Assembly (NCBI RefSeq): GCF_009389715.1
Contig: NC_052395.1
Span: 3,844,001-3,908,000, forward strand
DNA from: Phoenix dactylifera
Lineage: Eukaryota > Streptophyta > Magnoliopsida > Arecales > Arecaceae
Reading direction: 5' to 3'
DNA: 64,000 nucleotides
In this document: piece after piece, positions 22,450-35,117 of the stretch
How positions within the stretch are numbered: the stretch's first letter is position 1
Layout of the letters: the number at the start of each line of letters is the position of its first letter
Position numbers and translations under genes: made by a program
The notes under the pieces: generated by a model
Database searches by the model: none
Seen by the model: the letters and a program-made list of their open reading frames with translations, nothing else
What the model was told of the DNA's origin: nothing

Positions 22450-22827
22450 TGTTATAATTTCAAATATGAAAATACATCAAAAATATCTTGGATTATCATG
22501 TTAATCACAGTCATAATGCAGAATATAAAACCATAAAGATGTACCTGTATCCATTGTTAAAATTTGCTCTTGCTTTTAGAGAGTAGAATCATCCTAACAA
22601 CATTCCTCAAGAGTGTCTCACGATGGTTAGAGGTACAAATTATGTTATAGGTTTGAACCCTAGAGTCTCTTATTTCTTTTATAGGTCTCCCACCATCAAG
22701 AAACCAAAAGACTTTTTTAATAGGTTTTGTACCAGCAAAAAAACCAAAAGACTCTTTTTAATAGGTCTTCTACTCATAAATACAATTGAACTAGTAATAA
22801 CCCGGATATTATAGGGTATGTGGGACA
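22450..22827 (-). repeat. 5' LTR of element C (378 bp)
   Basis: On the minus strand it begins TGTCCCACATACCC and ends AATTATAACA, two bases before the primer site TGGTATCAGG. The length and TG...CA ends suit a copia LTR. The partner LTR is outside the window, so the outer boundary at 22827 is an estimate from the TGT/ACA ends. Confidence 0.65.
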
Positions 22828-23498
22828 CTTTAATAGAATATTAATTTAATAATATTCTTACAAGTAATACAGGACATTTCGATTTCGATTCCATTAGAAA
22901 GTGGAAACGCTCAAATCCCTTAAAATCTAATTTCAAGGCCATTAATTTCCCCCATTTTACGAGTAATTAATTTTCCTTTTTTTAAGGGAAAAGGCTTATG
23001 TTGAAAATGTATATAAGGGTTTTCCACTTTCAAGTCAAATTAATGATAAGTTGATTAATGTCGTTGTTTTATATGCCGATCTTAATTCAAACATCACGTG
23101 TCCCCGCCCCATGAGACGTTCACCTGCGATGCACGTGATCGCACAACGAACGACTTAGGCGCAACGTGAGCCGGGCACAACAGGGTTCAGCGACGGGAGC
23201 GAATAAATAGCTGGACTAGTCCGGTACATCGCGTGGCCCCACCATGTGTATCAATCATATTTTGCACGCAGAGAATAGCGCGTTCTATTACCCACAGACG
23301 ATCATCCTGACTTCTTCAATCTTATTTTAAAGCCCATCTATCTTGTATCATCCCGCCGGGGAACGGCATTCTGCGCTGCTCCTTCCGTCTATCTCCGAAC
23401 CCTAATAAAATAGAGCTCAAATCTCTCTCCCATCACCTTTTCCTCTCCTTCTCCTCCTCTCTCTAAGAACCCTAGCTGTCGTTCTCCCCTACCCGCCA
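22828..23498 (+). promoter_or_regulatory. Promoter and 5' leader region of the CCCH gene
   Basis: 670 bp between the element C LTR and the start codon. Two G-boxes CACGTG lie at 23095-23100 and 23132-23137, binding sites of plant bZIP and bHLH factors. A TATA-like AATAAATAG lies near 23203. A CT-rich leader (CTCTCTCC, TCCTCTCC) precedes the ATG, as is common for plant 5' UTRs. Transcription start and UTR introns cannot be fixed from sequence alone. Confidence 0.55.
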
Positions 23499-26400
23499 AT
23501 GTCCAAAGAGATCTATAACTATAGCTCGAGCTACGGAGTCGGCGGGGGGGCCTCCTCCTCCTACTCGCTTCGCGCCACCAATCGCTACCTCTCCGATGGC
23601 GGCTCCTCCAGGCTCTCCAGCGTCGACCCGTTCGCCGCCGCGGTCACGGACATGTACTCGGATGGGCTGTCCTCGCTGTATGCGAAGTCGGGAGATGGAT
23701 CCTTGAGGCTCCCCGGCAGCGGCATAGCCGGGTACGGCGCCGCCGGGAGCTTATCGGCGGCGGGCAAGATCGGCGGAGGCATCGGGAGGGACGCGGTATC
23801 TCCGGCGTTGTTTGCAAGTTCTGCCTTGGATCCGATGGTGGTTGGTGGTGCGAAGCGGTCTGTGGAAGGTTAGAGTTTAAGCCCTTGCCTTGGTTTTGTT
23901 GGATAATTTTTGTATCATTTTCTATGAATCTTTTGAGCCTTTGTGTAGATCGTAGAATATGGATCACGGTTGCGATAAAATTTGGGGGTTATTTTGGTGT
24001 TACATTATTCGATAGCCTTGTTGGTTTGAGCTAAAACTCGACGGCTGAAGGTCTTTCAGCTAGAACTGAATCGAAGTAAGCTGGGACAGTATCTGGAAGT
24101 ATAGATTGCTTGAGAATCTAGACTCAATTAGACGAGAGGGAAAAGCGGCTTCAGTTACGTACTTTGATATCACAACTAACAATAAGGTTGTATTTATATC
24201 ATATTGATGGTAAAAGATTCATGAGATTTGTTTCTAGGAACTATTGGTGCTATTTTCAAGTACCTTTTAGGATTTTTACCTATTATTTCTAACTATCTTT
24301 TTCATTTGGCGTTTCATATTAAGATGCTCCGTTTTTTTAAGTATGTTGATTCTCACTCACATTTTCTTTTCTCGAAACCACAAAATTCTTCTTGCCGGTC
24401 TTAATTTTTGTTTCATGTAAATGTTTTCAAGCAGCTTCAACAAATTTTCCATTGCTGTCCTGCTCATATCTGTCAGAGCAATTTCCACATTGTGAAAAGT
24501 TACTTTATTAAAAACAAAAAATTTAAAAGTGTGCCACAAATTGATTCTGGCAAATATGATAAGAATAAGCAGAAACTGAGAACTATTATAGAAATGCTGA
24601 AGGAAATATTTTTTAGGAAAAAATTCTGTTCTAGGAAACGTGGTGCCAGCTGTAGTCAAAATGCTGGTTCTTAACAGAAGTTTACAGGGCACCAAGTTGG
24701 TGATTGGAGTCAAAATAGTGATTATTGAATTCTCCTGATTGCGAGAAGAGTATTCTCCAAATATTTGATTTTGATAGCAGTATTTTCCAAACTATTAAAA
24801 ATTCAAACTATTCATTGCTTCATTAGCTGAATTATTCCCTGAGCTAATGATAGGATGAGTTTATTGCCTTCCCCACTTCCTGCCATGCCTGTCTGCATGC
24901 TTTTCTTTGCACAGGCATTCTTTTTAGTTTATTGCTTTAAGAGCTTGCTTGGTATTGCTTAAAAAAAGTACTTTAGCTACTTTTAATCAGGAAAGGCACT
25001 TTTTTAAAAAAAAACATTTTTTTGGAAAGTGCTTTTACAAGAATAAATTGTTAGGAGAAAACAGAAAACTAAGCTTCTGGTTTCTCTGTCTCATTTTTAT
25101 AAAAAAGAATCAACACCAAACACATTCTAAGGAGCATTATCTCATCTTATACATGGTTAAGTGGACTTCCATTTCATCCACCTTTGGATCTTAAGTACGA
25201 AGAAGATGAAGTTTCTCTATTTAGAGATTCAATAAAAAAATATTAATAGGTTCTGAACAAGTGTCGGATATTTTGGCCAACTTATGAGCAAGTTTGACTA
25301 CAAAGTCTTCTTAGTTAGATTTAATCTGCTTCACATATTTTATTTATGTAATTTATTATTTTTGAAATTCAGATATTACATTCTTAATGCGGTTATTTTG
25401 GTTTTGTTATTTTACTTTATTATGTACAGTTACAGTTTGATTACCTAGTTTCTATTAGTATTGCCATACTGTAAAACTACTGAAATAGTGTGTTTGATGA
25501 CTTTTAGATGGGCTGTATTCTTGCTACTTGAATTATATTTATATAGGACCAGTTTTATACTTTATGAGTGTAGTCAGATCTTCTTTGATATCATACTACT
25601 TATTTTAAATATATGATTTTGTAATATTATCTATGTATATCACAGTTTTCTTATAATTTTTTTTCTATTATCTACATATAGCTTTCTACAATCAGAGTAT
25701 TCTGAGAAGCCATAACACTATTGGGCAAAGTGATGCTTTATTTTCTTCAAATTCTTTGGTCAAACATTCTAGACCTGAAACTGCAAGCAATCTTCCTATA
25801 TATCCACAGCGACCAGGAGAGAAGGACTGTGCTCACTATATGTTGACAAGAACCTGTAAATTTGGAAACTCCTGCAAGTTCGACCATCCTATTTGGGTTC
25901 CTGAGGGTGGAATCCCAGACTGGAAAGAGGTGACCATCTATTAATGTTATTTCTATATAGTGGGTAGCGGTGAGTTGATTTGTTAGTATGTAATAATGTC
26001 GTGAACCATATTTAGTCTTTTTTTAACATGAAGGGGCCGATGCAATTTTGCAATATTTTATACTATACTAGCAATCAAGAGTTTATTTGATCTTTATTTT
26101 ATAATATATACTATGTTATGATTACAGTATTTAAATTGCCAACATACAAAAGAATATTGCTTATCATGAATATATATCTCTTAAATAACTCATATTGCTT
26201 TTGTATAGTATTCTGCGTTATGAATCCTAGAAAGCTAACATTTTCCTACTTATTATACACTACATTGATTCAAAAGTGAAAACCATTTACTTTCATGCTA
26301 AAACGTATCTTGTAGGTTAGTTTTTTTCTCAGCATCATAATAACTGACGGCAAAATTTGCTTGAGTAGAACATAGGTGGTCTTGTAGCATTGCCCATTTG

Positions 26401-29400
26401 CACTTCCATCTGTATCCATTGTTATAAAATTTATCATGGGTCCATTTATTTATGCCAATGAGCTATGAACATCTGTTGGCTTTCTGTTTCCTACAAAGTA
26501 CTATTTCATTGACCTTTTCAGAAATACTCTTGCTGCATGTGGATTGCGACCTACTACAAATTTTTATATCTTTAATCTAAGGTTTTATAAAAATAATTGT
26601 TAGAGATGCGTATCACTTTTTCTTCAATAATAATTCTTGCGCAAACAGGAGTATTCTTTTCCAGAATCATTGATGCATACACCAGGGCAGGAAGTTTGAA
26701 TATCGTTTTTGTTTTCTCAAAAACTGTGTTAAAATCTAACCACAAGTTAGCTCTGAGCTTGGGCCTTATTACCATATGTATTTTTGTAGTTTCTGGGTAA
26801 AGACAGTACTTGGGTTATCTTAGATGTATCTTGGCTGCTGAGTAGTTTAGATGGTTTTATGTTTGTGTTAGGGGCTCTATATATAAGGTCCAGCCGCAGC
26901 CATGAATTTAGAGGAATTATCTATATAATTGTGAATTAACTTAATATTCTCTTTGGAGGTATTTTAAAACCTAAAGTGGATGTGTTTCTTGTTTTGCAAT
27001 TCTTTTTTGTGCTTGAAAGGTGGTTACATGCACTGATGTATGCAAGTCAAGTTGTGAGTTGGTATCTGAAATGTGTTTTGGTGAGTCAGAATTGGGCGAT
27101 TTTTACTTTTATTATTCTCAACTTGTCCGTTAAATATATTACCAATAGTTTATTATATTGTATAATAGTATAGAAATTTCCAAAAATCTTCTGTACATTT
27201 GAGGAACAGTTGTGCTAGTAATTAGTTGCTGCCCTATATATCTATCAAATTAGATCTGGGCCCCTACTTATTTTAAGCAGGTTGGACATGATCAAATGTA
27301 CAATGAGTGGCTAACAAAAGATATGAGACTCACTGATATTCATTGCAGGCTTATTTCTGAAAATTTTTTGGTTTAAAGAGGTGAACCTTTATAAAGTGGC
27401 TCACTATGCAGTGAGCAAGTCTAAGATCAAAATTGTCAAAAAAATGTTTTCTCTCCTTTTCTAGTGAGCAAGTAGATAAGGTGGAATGACAAAAGTTATC
27501 TTCGAAGGATGTGTTAAAGATAAACCAAATTCTTGTATTCTGGCATGTATTATTTTTTTCTAAGCAATGCAATAAGATTTTAGACATTTGTTTCTCAGGA
27601 CTCATATTATTCATAGTCTTTTGTTTTATTATGCCTTCTTTCTTTGCAAACATTATCCTTTTCCATGAAAGCAACTATTGCTAAATTCAAGGCTTGTGGA
27701 CTAACATGTGTCTTTCACTTGAATGCTATTTTTATGTTGAATGAAACATGCAAAGAACACCGTATGACCTTCCATCTATTTGGCAGCTCAGATTATGACT
27801 GCTGGTATGACTATAGACAAGGCAACCGTTCAGGTGTCATGATTTAAACTTGTGGTGACACTAAAATATGGGATTTAATTTGTCACTGATTAATGTCTAT
27901 GCACTGGCAAGTGGATAACACTGGAAGAGTATGGATAGCTTAACATGCTGAGGTCGTTCACCCCTCAGCAAAGCTACCTGATATTTCTTTTGAAAAGTCA
28001 AATCCACTTATATCCACATATGTTTGGTTTTGCTGACTGTTTTGCATAACATAATAAGATTCTGGTGGATGGAAATATACTGAACCCTTATTGCATCAAT
28101 GGTGCAACCATTTTTGACTCTGAGGCTTTTTAGATATTGGGAGTGCACTGGAGGCATGTATTTTCTATGGGGCTACAAAGTCTCTTATGCTCGCGTATTA
28201 GAAGCTTCTTTTGAAATTATGGAAACCAAGAAACTAAATGATATCTGACCATATGTTCTAAGTTGGTCATATGGTTGATAAGATTTTTTTTAGGGGTTCA
28301 ACTGGCCAGTTACTCTCAAATTTTGTTAATGGAATAATTGAAAGTTGTAGTTCTGAGTTATATGTCTCATTGTGTCACTGATACAGGATACTATGCATCA
28401 CTAGCATGGGTCTACAGAAGTTGAAAAAATTGAGCACCAATGGCTGTACATACAAATTAGAAGCTCTTATCAGATTGTATGAATAAAATATATTTCTTGC
28501 TTAGTTGTCATTGTGAAAGCGGTAGTAAATCAATGATCTTGAATTGACCTGTTTTGACTCATTTCATGAAATGTTGCTGCCGGAATATGGCCTTTCAAGG
28601 CTGTGAGAAGATGTGTTAGGAAAGTATATGTTGAGTATATACGGAGAGAGAAAGAGAGACAGGTGTAAAAGAAAAAAATGCTGTTGAGGACTAGGGCAGT
28701 TTATTTTAATATTTACTAAAACCTACCAGTATAGTAATTTTTGTTCTTGATAAGATCTGGTTAGAAACACTAATGAAAGTTGGAAAAAAATTGACAGATC
28801 TTAAGGTTCAACTCCCTCTTTTTTAGTATATGATAGTTTAACGTATGTAGCACTGTTTATGCTAGCAAACCTCTATGTCTAAATCAGTTGTTATTCACAA
28901 AGTTTATTATTCTAATTTGATAGGAACCTGGTTTTGCATCCATTCAAATTCCATACTATTTTTACATTTTGTTTCTCAGATTTTTAATTTTAGAGGCTAC
29001 TGGAAAAACATTTTTGTCAGTTTAGAGTGTCATCCTTTTCTTGTATCTAATTGTATAGCTTAATTTTTTTGGTGTTGTGGAACTTTTTGAAAGCTTTATC
29101 AGATGCTTAACTTTCTTTCTACTTAGTCCTTTGGCTTGTTCAATGTTGGCCCAAGATCAAGAGTGGGTGGGGTGGGTTTGTGGGGGCTGACCTGGACAAA
29201 GTTTTCAATTTATGCCATTCCTTCGAATAATTCCTCTTTTGATCTCACTCACTGCCAAAATTCTAAAAGGGCAAAGTGCCCTAACATGATTAAGTATTCA
29301 TTGCTTGAACCAACTGTTAACCAGCTCTTTCATTCTAGGTGACATTGTAGAATCTTGTCAGATTTGGAAATCGAATAGACATCTGAACCCCATAAATTGA

Positions 29401-30420
29401 AGTTTCTTTGAATATGGAAAGGTTTAAGTAATGATATTTCTAGGATTATTGAGCTCTTTTATATCCATGTGATACATGCTATTATTTTTTTTGATGACAT
29501 TGATACATGCTATTATTGATAACCAGAGTGAGAAGAAATAAAATATATACAACATATAGTAACTGAATGCTTCAGATTCTTGGAATTTTGAATGTGTTAC
29601 TTCATGACAGTCATTGACAACCAAATTATAATACCATGTCAAATCTCGCACTTCTAATTAAATATCTCAGGTTTAAACTAACATCATGTTAGATCTTCTA
29701 GATTTATCAGACTATGGGCTATTAGTCTCGCTGATATTTGTTCTTTGCATAAGTACAGAACAATATTGTAACATGTCAATAACATTCAGATTTATTGGGC
29801 TATCAGATTCATTAAAAGTTACATACGTCAGAATCCTCCTGACATCCAGCATTAGAAACCTGTTTCATGTCCAGATCACATTGTTTACCTGTTATGGTTG
29901 AAGATGACCACATTTTGTTGGACCTTGATAAGCCAGGCCAAGTTGGCAAATATTTCAAGAATCTGGGATATGAGCATAATTGCTGCTTTTTTCCCCAATA
30001 CTAAATAATAAACAATTTGATCTTCCATATTGTTTTTAGTAAATGATTTCCTGGTTCTTGCAGATCCCATTCGTCCCTACAAGTGAATCTCTTCCTGAGA
30101 GGCCAGGAGAACCGGACTGCTCTGTAGGGAGTTGGATTTATTCATATCCTTTTGTTTGCATCGCTCATTCCATGAAACCTCAGTCTTTTGTGTATAATCT
30201 GAATTATTGTTCTTATGATGTCTAGTACTATATGAAGACTCAAAAATGTAAATTTGGATATCGATGCAAGTTCCACCATCCAAAGGACAAATTACATGCA
30301 TCTGCTGGTGAAGTTGGTGGGGAGGTAAACTCCCGGCATCGGCTTTGTGCACCTACTGGTTTTCCCTGTCCCCACATCACCTCTTCTCTCTTCTCTCTCT
30401 GTCTCTCTCTCCTCTCTCTC

Positions 30421-30458
<38 letters not shown>

Positions 30459-33400
30459 TTTCTCTCCTTTTTCCTCTTTCACCATATCTATTTTATGGAA
30501 CTGCAGGGGACTGAAAACTCAGTGTTACCAGTTAGGCCATCCGAGTCATCATGTTGGGTGAGATGTTTGTTTTTCACGCATTCCTTTGTGGGATTATTTG
30601 TTTTGCTCCTTAATGTAAACTTCCAATATTTTGCAGTTCTATGCAATGACTGGGAAATGTAAATTTGGTCCAAATTGCAAATTTCATCATCCGAAGGATC
30701 TTAAAATACCATCACATGGAGAAGATACTGATAACACAGGGCAGATGGAATTAGAGAAAGATGATGGTGCAGCAGGCGGAGATCCAAAGCTAGCGAAGGC
30801 ACATATTCCAATCACCCCTGCTCTGTTGCATAATTCAAAGGGACTGCCCATACGTCTGGTAACATCATATACTCAAATGTTTGTTGGGATTTTTCTTGCC
30901 AAAGCAAAGAAATTAATGATTGAAAGCTGGCAGTTAACTTATCACTAGAATTAACTTTGAACGAGTTTGTTTAGGATTCTATATAGCAATTGAAGTTGAT
31001 TGCTTGTCTGGTCATAGCATTATGAGAAACTATGTGATATCTGAATATTGTCTGAACTCTGATATTTGTCATATTCTGTTTATCTGGCAGTTACATAATT
31101 TCTTCATATACCTTCATTTCTGCTTTGCATCCGAGCAATTTCAGCAAATAGATTTCTAGAAATGATTGCAAAGTATGCTTAGTGATCAACATTTTAAATC
31201 TCGTGGGAAAGAGCCATCCCGTTTTTTTCTATCAAACGGGATGCACAGCTATCCAGCCCCATCCGACGCTTGGGACAGTAGATGTCCTAGGATAGTAGAT
31301 CAGGATGCTGGGATGATGGCGGGACAGTACCATCTTGACACTTGAGGCGGTATACTGTCTCGTCCCGCGGGGTACCCCAACGGGATTTGAAACCATGTCA
31401 GTAATAACCGTGAGCTGATTTGCCTAACTAATTAAGATTATTAACTGTTTTTTATATGAGTAAATTACATTGTTTTATCTATTATTGTAGGGTGAAGCAG
31501 ATTGTCCATTTTATCTCAAGACTGGCAGGTGAAACTTTCTGCAGGATTCCAAGTTGTTTCAACCTCAATCTTTTTCTCTAGTATTTAGTTGTTTCTCTCT
31601 GTTATTCAGCTGCAAATATGGTGCTACTTGCCGATACAACCATCCTGACAGAAATTGTACGTTATTTGTACTTCAATTGTTGCACATTGCTATCTGGATT
31701 TAAAATGTTACTGAATGTTACCAAATTCTCAGTTCTATCTTTATACCTTTTAATAGCAGTCATTTGGATTGGTGTCTTATGCAGCATTTAATCCACCATT
31801 GGCATCTTCTTTAGGACAAGCTATTATGCCTTCTCCAGCAACTAATTTGCCTTTTGGGGTATTAAATCCAGCTGCTAACTTTTTTACAGAGTATAAATCT
31901 GCAGTCAGCCCAAGCATCAGTAAGGACAAAGAAATAACATTAGCTAGCACGATCATGTTGCCGTGTTGAATAATTAGTGGTTTTAGATGCACTGTTATAT
32001 GCCAAATTGCATACTATTAGCAGGTGTGCTTATACCCCTTTTTGCTGATGCAGCTTGGAGTCATTCCAACTATCTATCCTCAAAGGCCTGGAGAAATTGA
32101 ATGTGATGTACGTTATTGATAGCTTCCTCTTCATGCTTGGTCTACTTACTGCATCAAGAGTTCATTTGACATCAGGACCAATTACATGTGCAGCCAAGAA
32201 TGCATCTTTATATGCTAGTCTATTTCTATAATGTTACATGTTCTAAATTACTAATATGTTACTGAGATCCACATACAACCATATCGGATGCTTTGGTGTA
32301 TCTGCTACCTATATCTCATGTTTATGTGCACGTACTATATAGCTGTACACTGACTACTATCTATAGCAATTTAAATTGTCTTAGCAATAACATAATATTT
32401 TTTGTCATATAAGATTTTTCTTCTTATTCAGATGGCTTTTCTATTCTTATATGTTTATTTTTAGGATTCAGCTACCTTGATATTGTTCGTCAAAACAATA
32501 GTTCTCTGTCCATCTTTATAGTCTCTCTCTCTCTCTCTCTCATGCTTGCTTCATTTTATAGCCATGTAAATGCAACTAATTAAGTTTCTAGGGTGCTGGT
32601 TTTGCTAAAGCGATTTTACAATTGTTGTGTACAATTGAGGATGCAGTACTATATGAAGACTGGACTGTGCAAGTTTGGAGAAAGATGCAAGTTTCACCAC
32701 CCTATTGACCGGTTAGCACCGATCTCAGATGCAAAGCAGGCTCCTCAACAGAATTTCAAGCTTACCCTTTCAGGGCTCCCAAGGAGAGAGGTAAGATGTC
32801 AAAACCATTGCATTAAAGTTGTTTAATAAGTTGTCTTCGGGATTGGAAGTTAATTCACTTGATGATCATTTTTTCACTTTCTTTTCATGTTGATTCTCCA
32901 AATAAACTTCTTCAAGATGTGGTCTCATTTTGTCCTTACCTGTTTTCTCAGCTTTCATGTTTTTCTTTATGAATTAACATGATCTGAATTCCATTGTTTA
33001 TTGCATCTGTGTATGTGAGGATCCCAGATTTTGTCTATTTTGAAATACACAGCTGGGAAAATATAATGGTATACCATTATTTAATGCCTCACCATGGCCA
33101 TACCTATACATCATCTTGATCTCCTAAATCAATATTTTTGCACCACCCAAGCTGGTACTTCTTAGTGCCTTGCTGTATATTGTCCTGTCTTCTTTGCTGA
33201 AGCAGTGTGGCATGTACCTTTTGAGCATTCAAGTCGCCTTGATTTTCTGACATTTGTATAGTACTATAGTAGGGAGGACTTGCATCAAGTGTCGGTCCTC
33301 AAAATGGATCTTGCTCCAGCTTTTGCTCCAAAAGGTAGATCACCCTGAAACCCCAACTATGAAAATATGTTCCCATTCTCCTGGTGGGCTTCCATATGTA

Positions 33401-34311
33401 GAGTATTACTCCATTTGGAGCATAATCTTGGGGTAGCTAGCATTACTCGGAGCAAGATATTAATTTCTTGTTTTCATAAAAGTGACAAGATACAATTAAA
33501 TCTGTTCAGCTGGTTAAAAGAACATGAGGTATCTCTGTTCCAATATTAAATCCAAGTTCCTGAATGCCTCTTCATATGTTCTTTTATGAATCATTCATAT
33601 TGACATCATACGACTACTTTCATCTTATATTAGTGGACTCCACTTTGTTCAATCCTTTACTTTAAGGAAGAGAAATAATGCCTTACCAAAAAAAAAAAGG
33701 AAGAGAAAAAAGTGCACGTCCATAAGTGGAAGTGTATTTGTCAAATTGTGTGGGCAATAAAAAACTTCAAGTAGATTGGCGGATCACAACCATCCATGGT
33801 ACCTCTCATATACATTGCAAGAATGGTTCATCAAGTGTTGTTTTTATATGAAAAAGGAAGACAAACAGTATTTTCTGAAACAAGAATTTGTTCTAATTGA
33901 AGTAATATATTATCAAACATGGCGGAAGTCATACAGTAGTAGAAATTCATAAAAGGTGAGCCAACGGCTCCTCAACGATGCCATGTCATATTCAATACGC
34001 TACAAGGTCCTCCCTGAGGCACAAATCCTATGCCGTAGGGTCAGTTCTGGATCCTCACTGCTATGTGGTGGAGAATTTTTTGTCATCATTTGCAGTGACC
34101 GTGCTGTTGAATTAGCGGAGAGTTTAAATCACTAATCAAGAAACCACTGTTATTGCAGGGTGCTGTTATCTGTTTCTTTTACATGAAGACAGGCACATGC
34201 AAGTTTGGTGCAAAATGCAAGTTTGACCACCCGCCCCCTGGAGAGGTCATTGCTATGGCAGCAAGTCAAGGAACTGGAAGTGGGACTGCAACCGGTCTCT
34301 TCCACCGATAG
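23499..34311 (+). CDS. HUA1: CCCH zinc finger RNA-binding protein, HUA1 type (six fingers, 12 exons)
   Basis: Exons are 23499-23868, 25682-25929, 30064-30123, 30226-30324, 30507-30557, 30637-30858, 31491-31528, 31610-31656, 31785 to about 31903 (donor uncertain; 31858 also possible), 32054-32107, 32647-32790 and 34159-34311. All other junctions are GT-AG and in phase, giving about 535 residues. Six C-X8-C-X5-C-X3-H fingers are encoded, the first four at about residues 173-192, 225-244, 275-294 and 355-374, each preceded by a YPQRPGE-like or ERPGE-like motif. Exon 1 is Gly/Ser-rich. The number and type of fingers and the flanking sequences match Arabidopsis HUA1, a nuclear RNA-binding protein that promotes AGAMOUS pre-mRNA processing. 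Function here is inferred from that family. Intron 2 is 4.1 kb. Confidence 0.9.
24945..25127. repeat. Possible MITE in CCCH gene intron 1
   Basis: The ends CTTGGTATTGCTT and, inverted, TTTGGTGTTGATT resemble imperfect terminal inverted repeats around an AT-rich core with internal complementarity (AAAGTGCTTTT and AAAGGCACTTTT). Typical of small non-autonomous DNA transposons in plant introns. A target duplication is not clear. Confidence 0.35.
30423..30458 (+). repeat. Run of 36 C in intron 4 of the CCCH gene
   Basis: An unbroken C run of 36, preceded by about 45 bp of CT repeats and followed by TTTCTCTCC. It ends 48 bp before the acceptor of exon 5 (AG at 30505-30506), so it extends the polypyrimidine tract of that intron. 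The G-rich complement could fold into G-quadruplexes. The exact length may be an assembly artefact. Confidence 0.9.
31189..31400. repeat. Repeat with inverted ends in CCCH gene intron 6
   Basis: The left end (ACATTTTAAATCTCGTGGG) and the inverted right end (ACATGGTTTCAAATCCCGTTGGGG) resemble each other, and the interior has several GGGAT/ATCCC stretches. The right end matches CGGGATTTAAAACCATGG at about 53572-53590, so it appears to be a dispersed repeat. Class unknown. Confidence 0.4.
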
Positions 34312-34830
34312 CGGGGAGGACAAAGATGCTGCTGCATGCTGAGGGACAGCATTAAGAGAACAATTTTCCCCAGCATGTTTGTTGGACAACTCCTTTTGGC
34401 AGCTTCTAGTTTTTGAGGATTTTCACTGTTACTGAAAACAATTATTACTTTGCTTGATTAGCTGATGAACACGATTAACCTGCTGTTTTTGGCAAGTATT
34501 CCTGCTTGTTTGTCTATCAGCCAACAATGTTGTGGTATATTTTTAGCCATGCATGCAGAAAGGACGGTAACCCTTTTTCTCCCCTCTCCAGCATGGGAAG
34601 GACAAGTAATATCTAGGTTTCTTCATTTAGGGCTCTGTTAAGAGTGTGCATAAGCATTAAGTTTTTCTTATAGACCTTGCTGATGAAAGCGTGCAGCAAA
34701 ACAATGTTTGGTTTACTTCACCCTTTTCAATTTTGTTTTTGAGAGCCAGTGTCAACCTCTGGTGGTCACAGTCGTTCATTGCTAATCATGATGTTCCCTG
34801 CATTGCATGAAGAGGTACCAGGAGTACGAA

Positions 34831-35117
34831 GGCTTGTTTGGATATTCATATAGGATTAAGTTGAAAGTCCTGGAGGATTCATAAATTGGGTCATCCATTT
34901 AAGTATGGTCTTGAATTTACCAAATATTATTCAGTCTGAATTCTGTAGGAAATAAAAAAAGTTTGCTATATATTTTTTTTCTTCTTTTTGCAGCCCAAAG
35001 GCTAGAATTTGGGTTGGATTTGGACAAATTTTTAGACAATACAAGCTAGGTGGGCCAATAAGTCTGATTCGTATAGGATTTTTTTAAACCCAATTCTGTA
35101 GGATAACCAAACAAGCC
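34831..35117. repeat. MITE-like element, 287 bp
   Basis: Terminal inverted repeats GGCTTGTTTGG at both ends (left GGCTTGTTTGGATAT; right, inverted, GGCTTGTTTGGTTAT) flank an AT-rich non-coding core. The size and ends fit a small non-autonomous DNA transposon. No clear target duplication was seen, so the superfamily is open. Confidence 0.6.

Larger units (their letters stand above)
19784..22827 (-). mobile_element. Old copia element C, 5' part (target of A and B)
   Basis: The older element in which A and B sit. On the minus strand it reads 5' LTR (22450-22827), primer site CCTGATACCA complement (22438-22447), a ~1.1-kb leader, gag, zinc knuckle, protease, GAG-pre-integrase and the start of integrase. 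It is then interrupted at 19784 by B, resumes for 108 bp at 8577-8684, and is interrupted by A. Its RT, RNase H and 3' LTR should lie left of the window. The coding region is decayed by stops, and its family is different from the Sirevirus group. Confidence 0.85.

Noticed and set aside
24357-24713. Pair of overlapping ORFs in intron 1 of the CCCH gene
   Set aside because: Intronic, AT-rich, no motif, and both strands open over the same bases.
30232-30561. Extension of the second-finger frame through the poly-C run
   Set aside because: A phase-correct GT donor at 30325 ends the exon; the extension is poly-Pro from the C run and leads away from finger 3.
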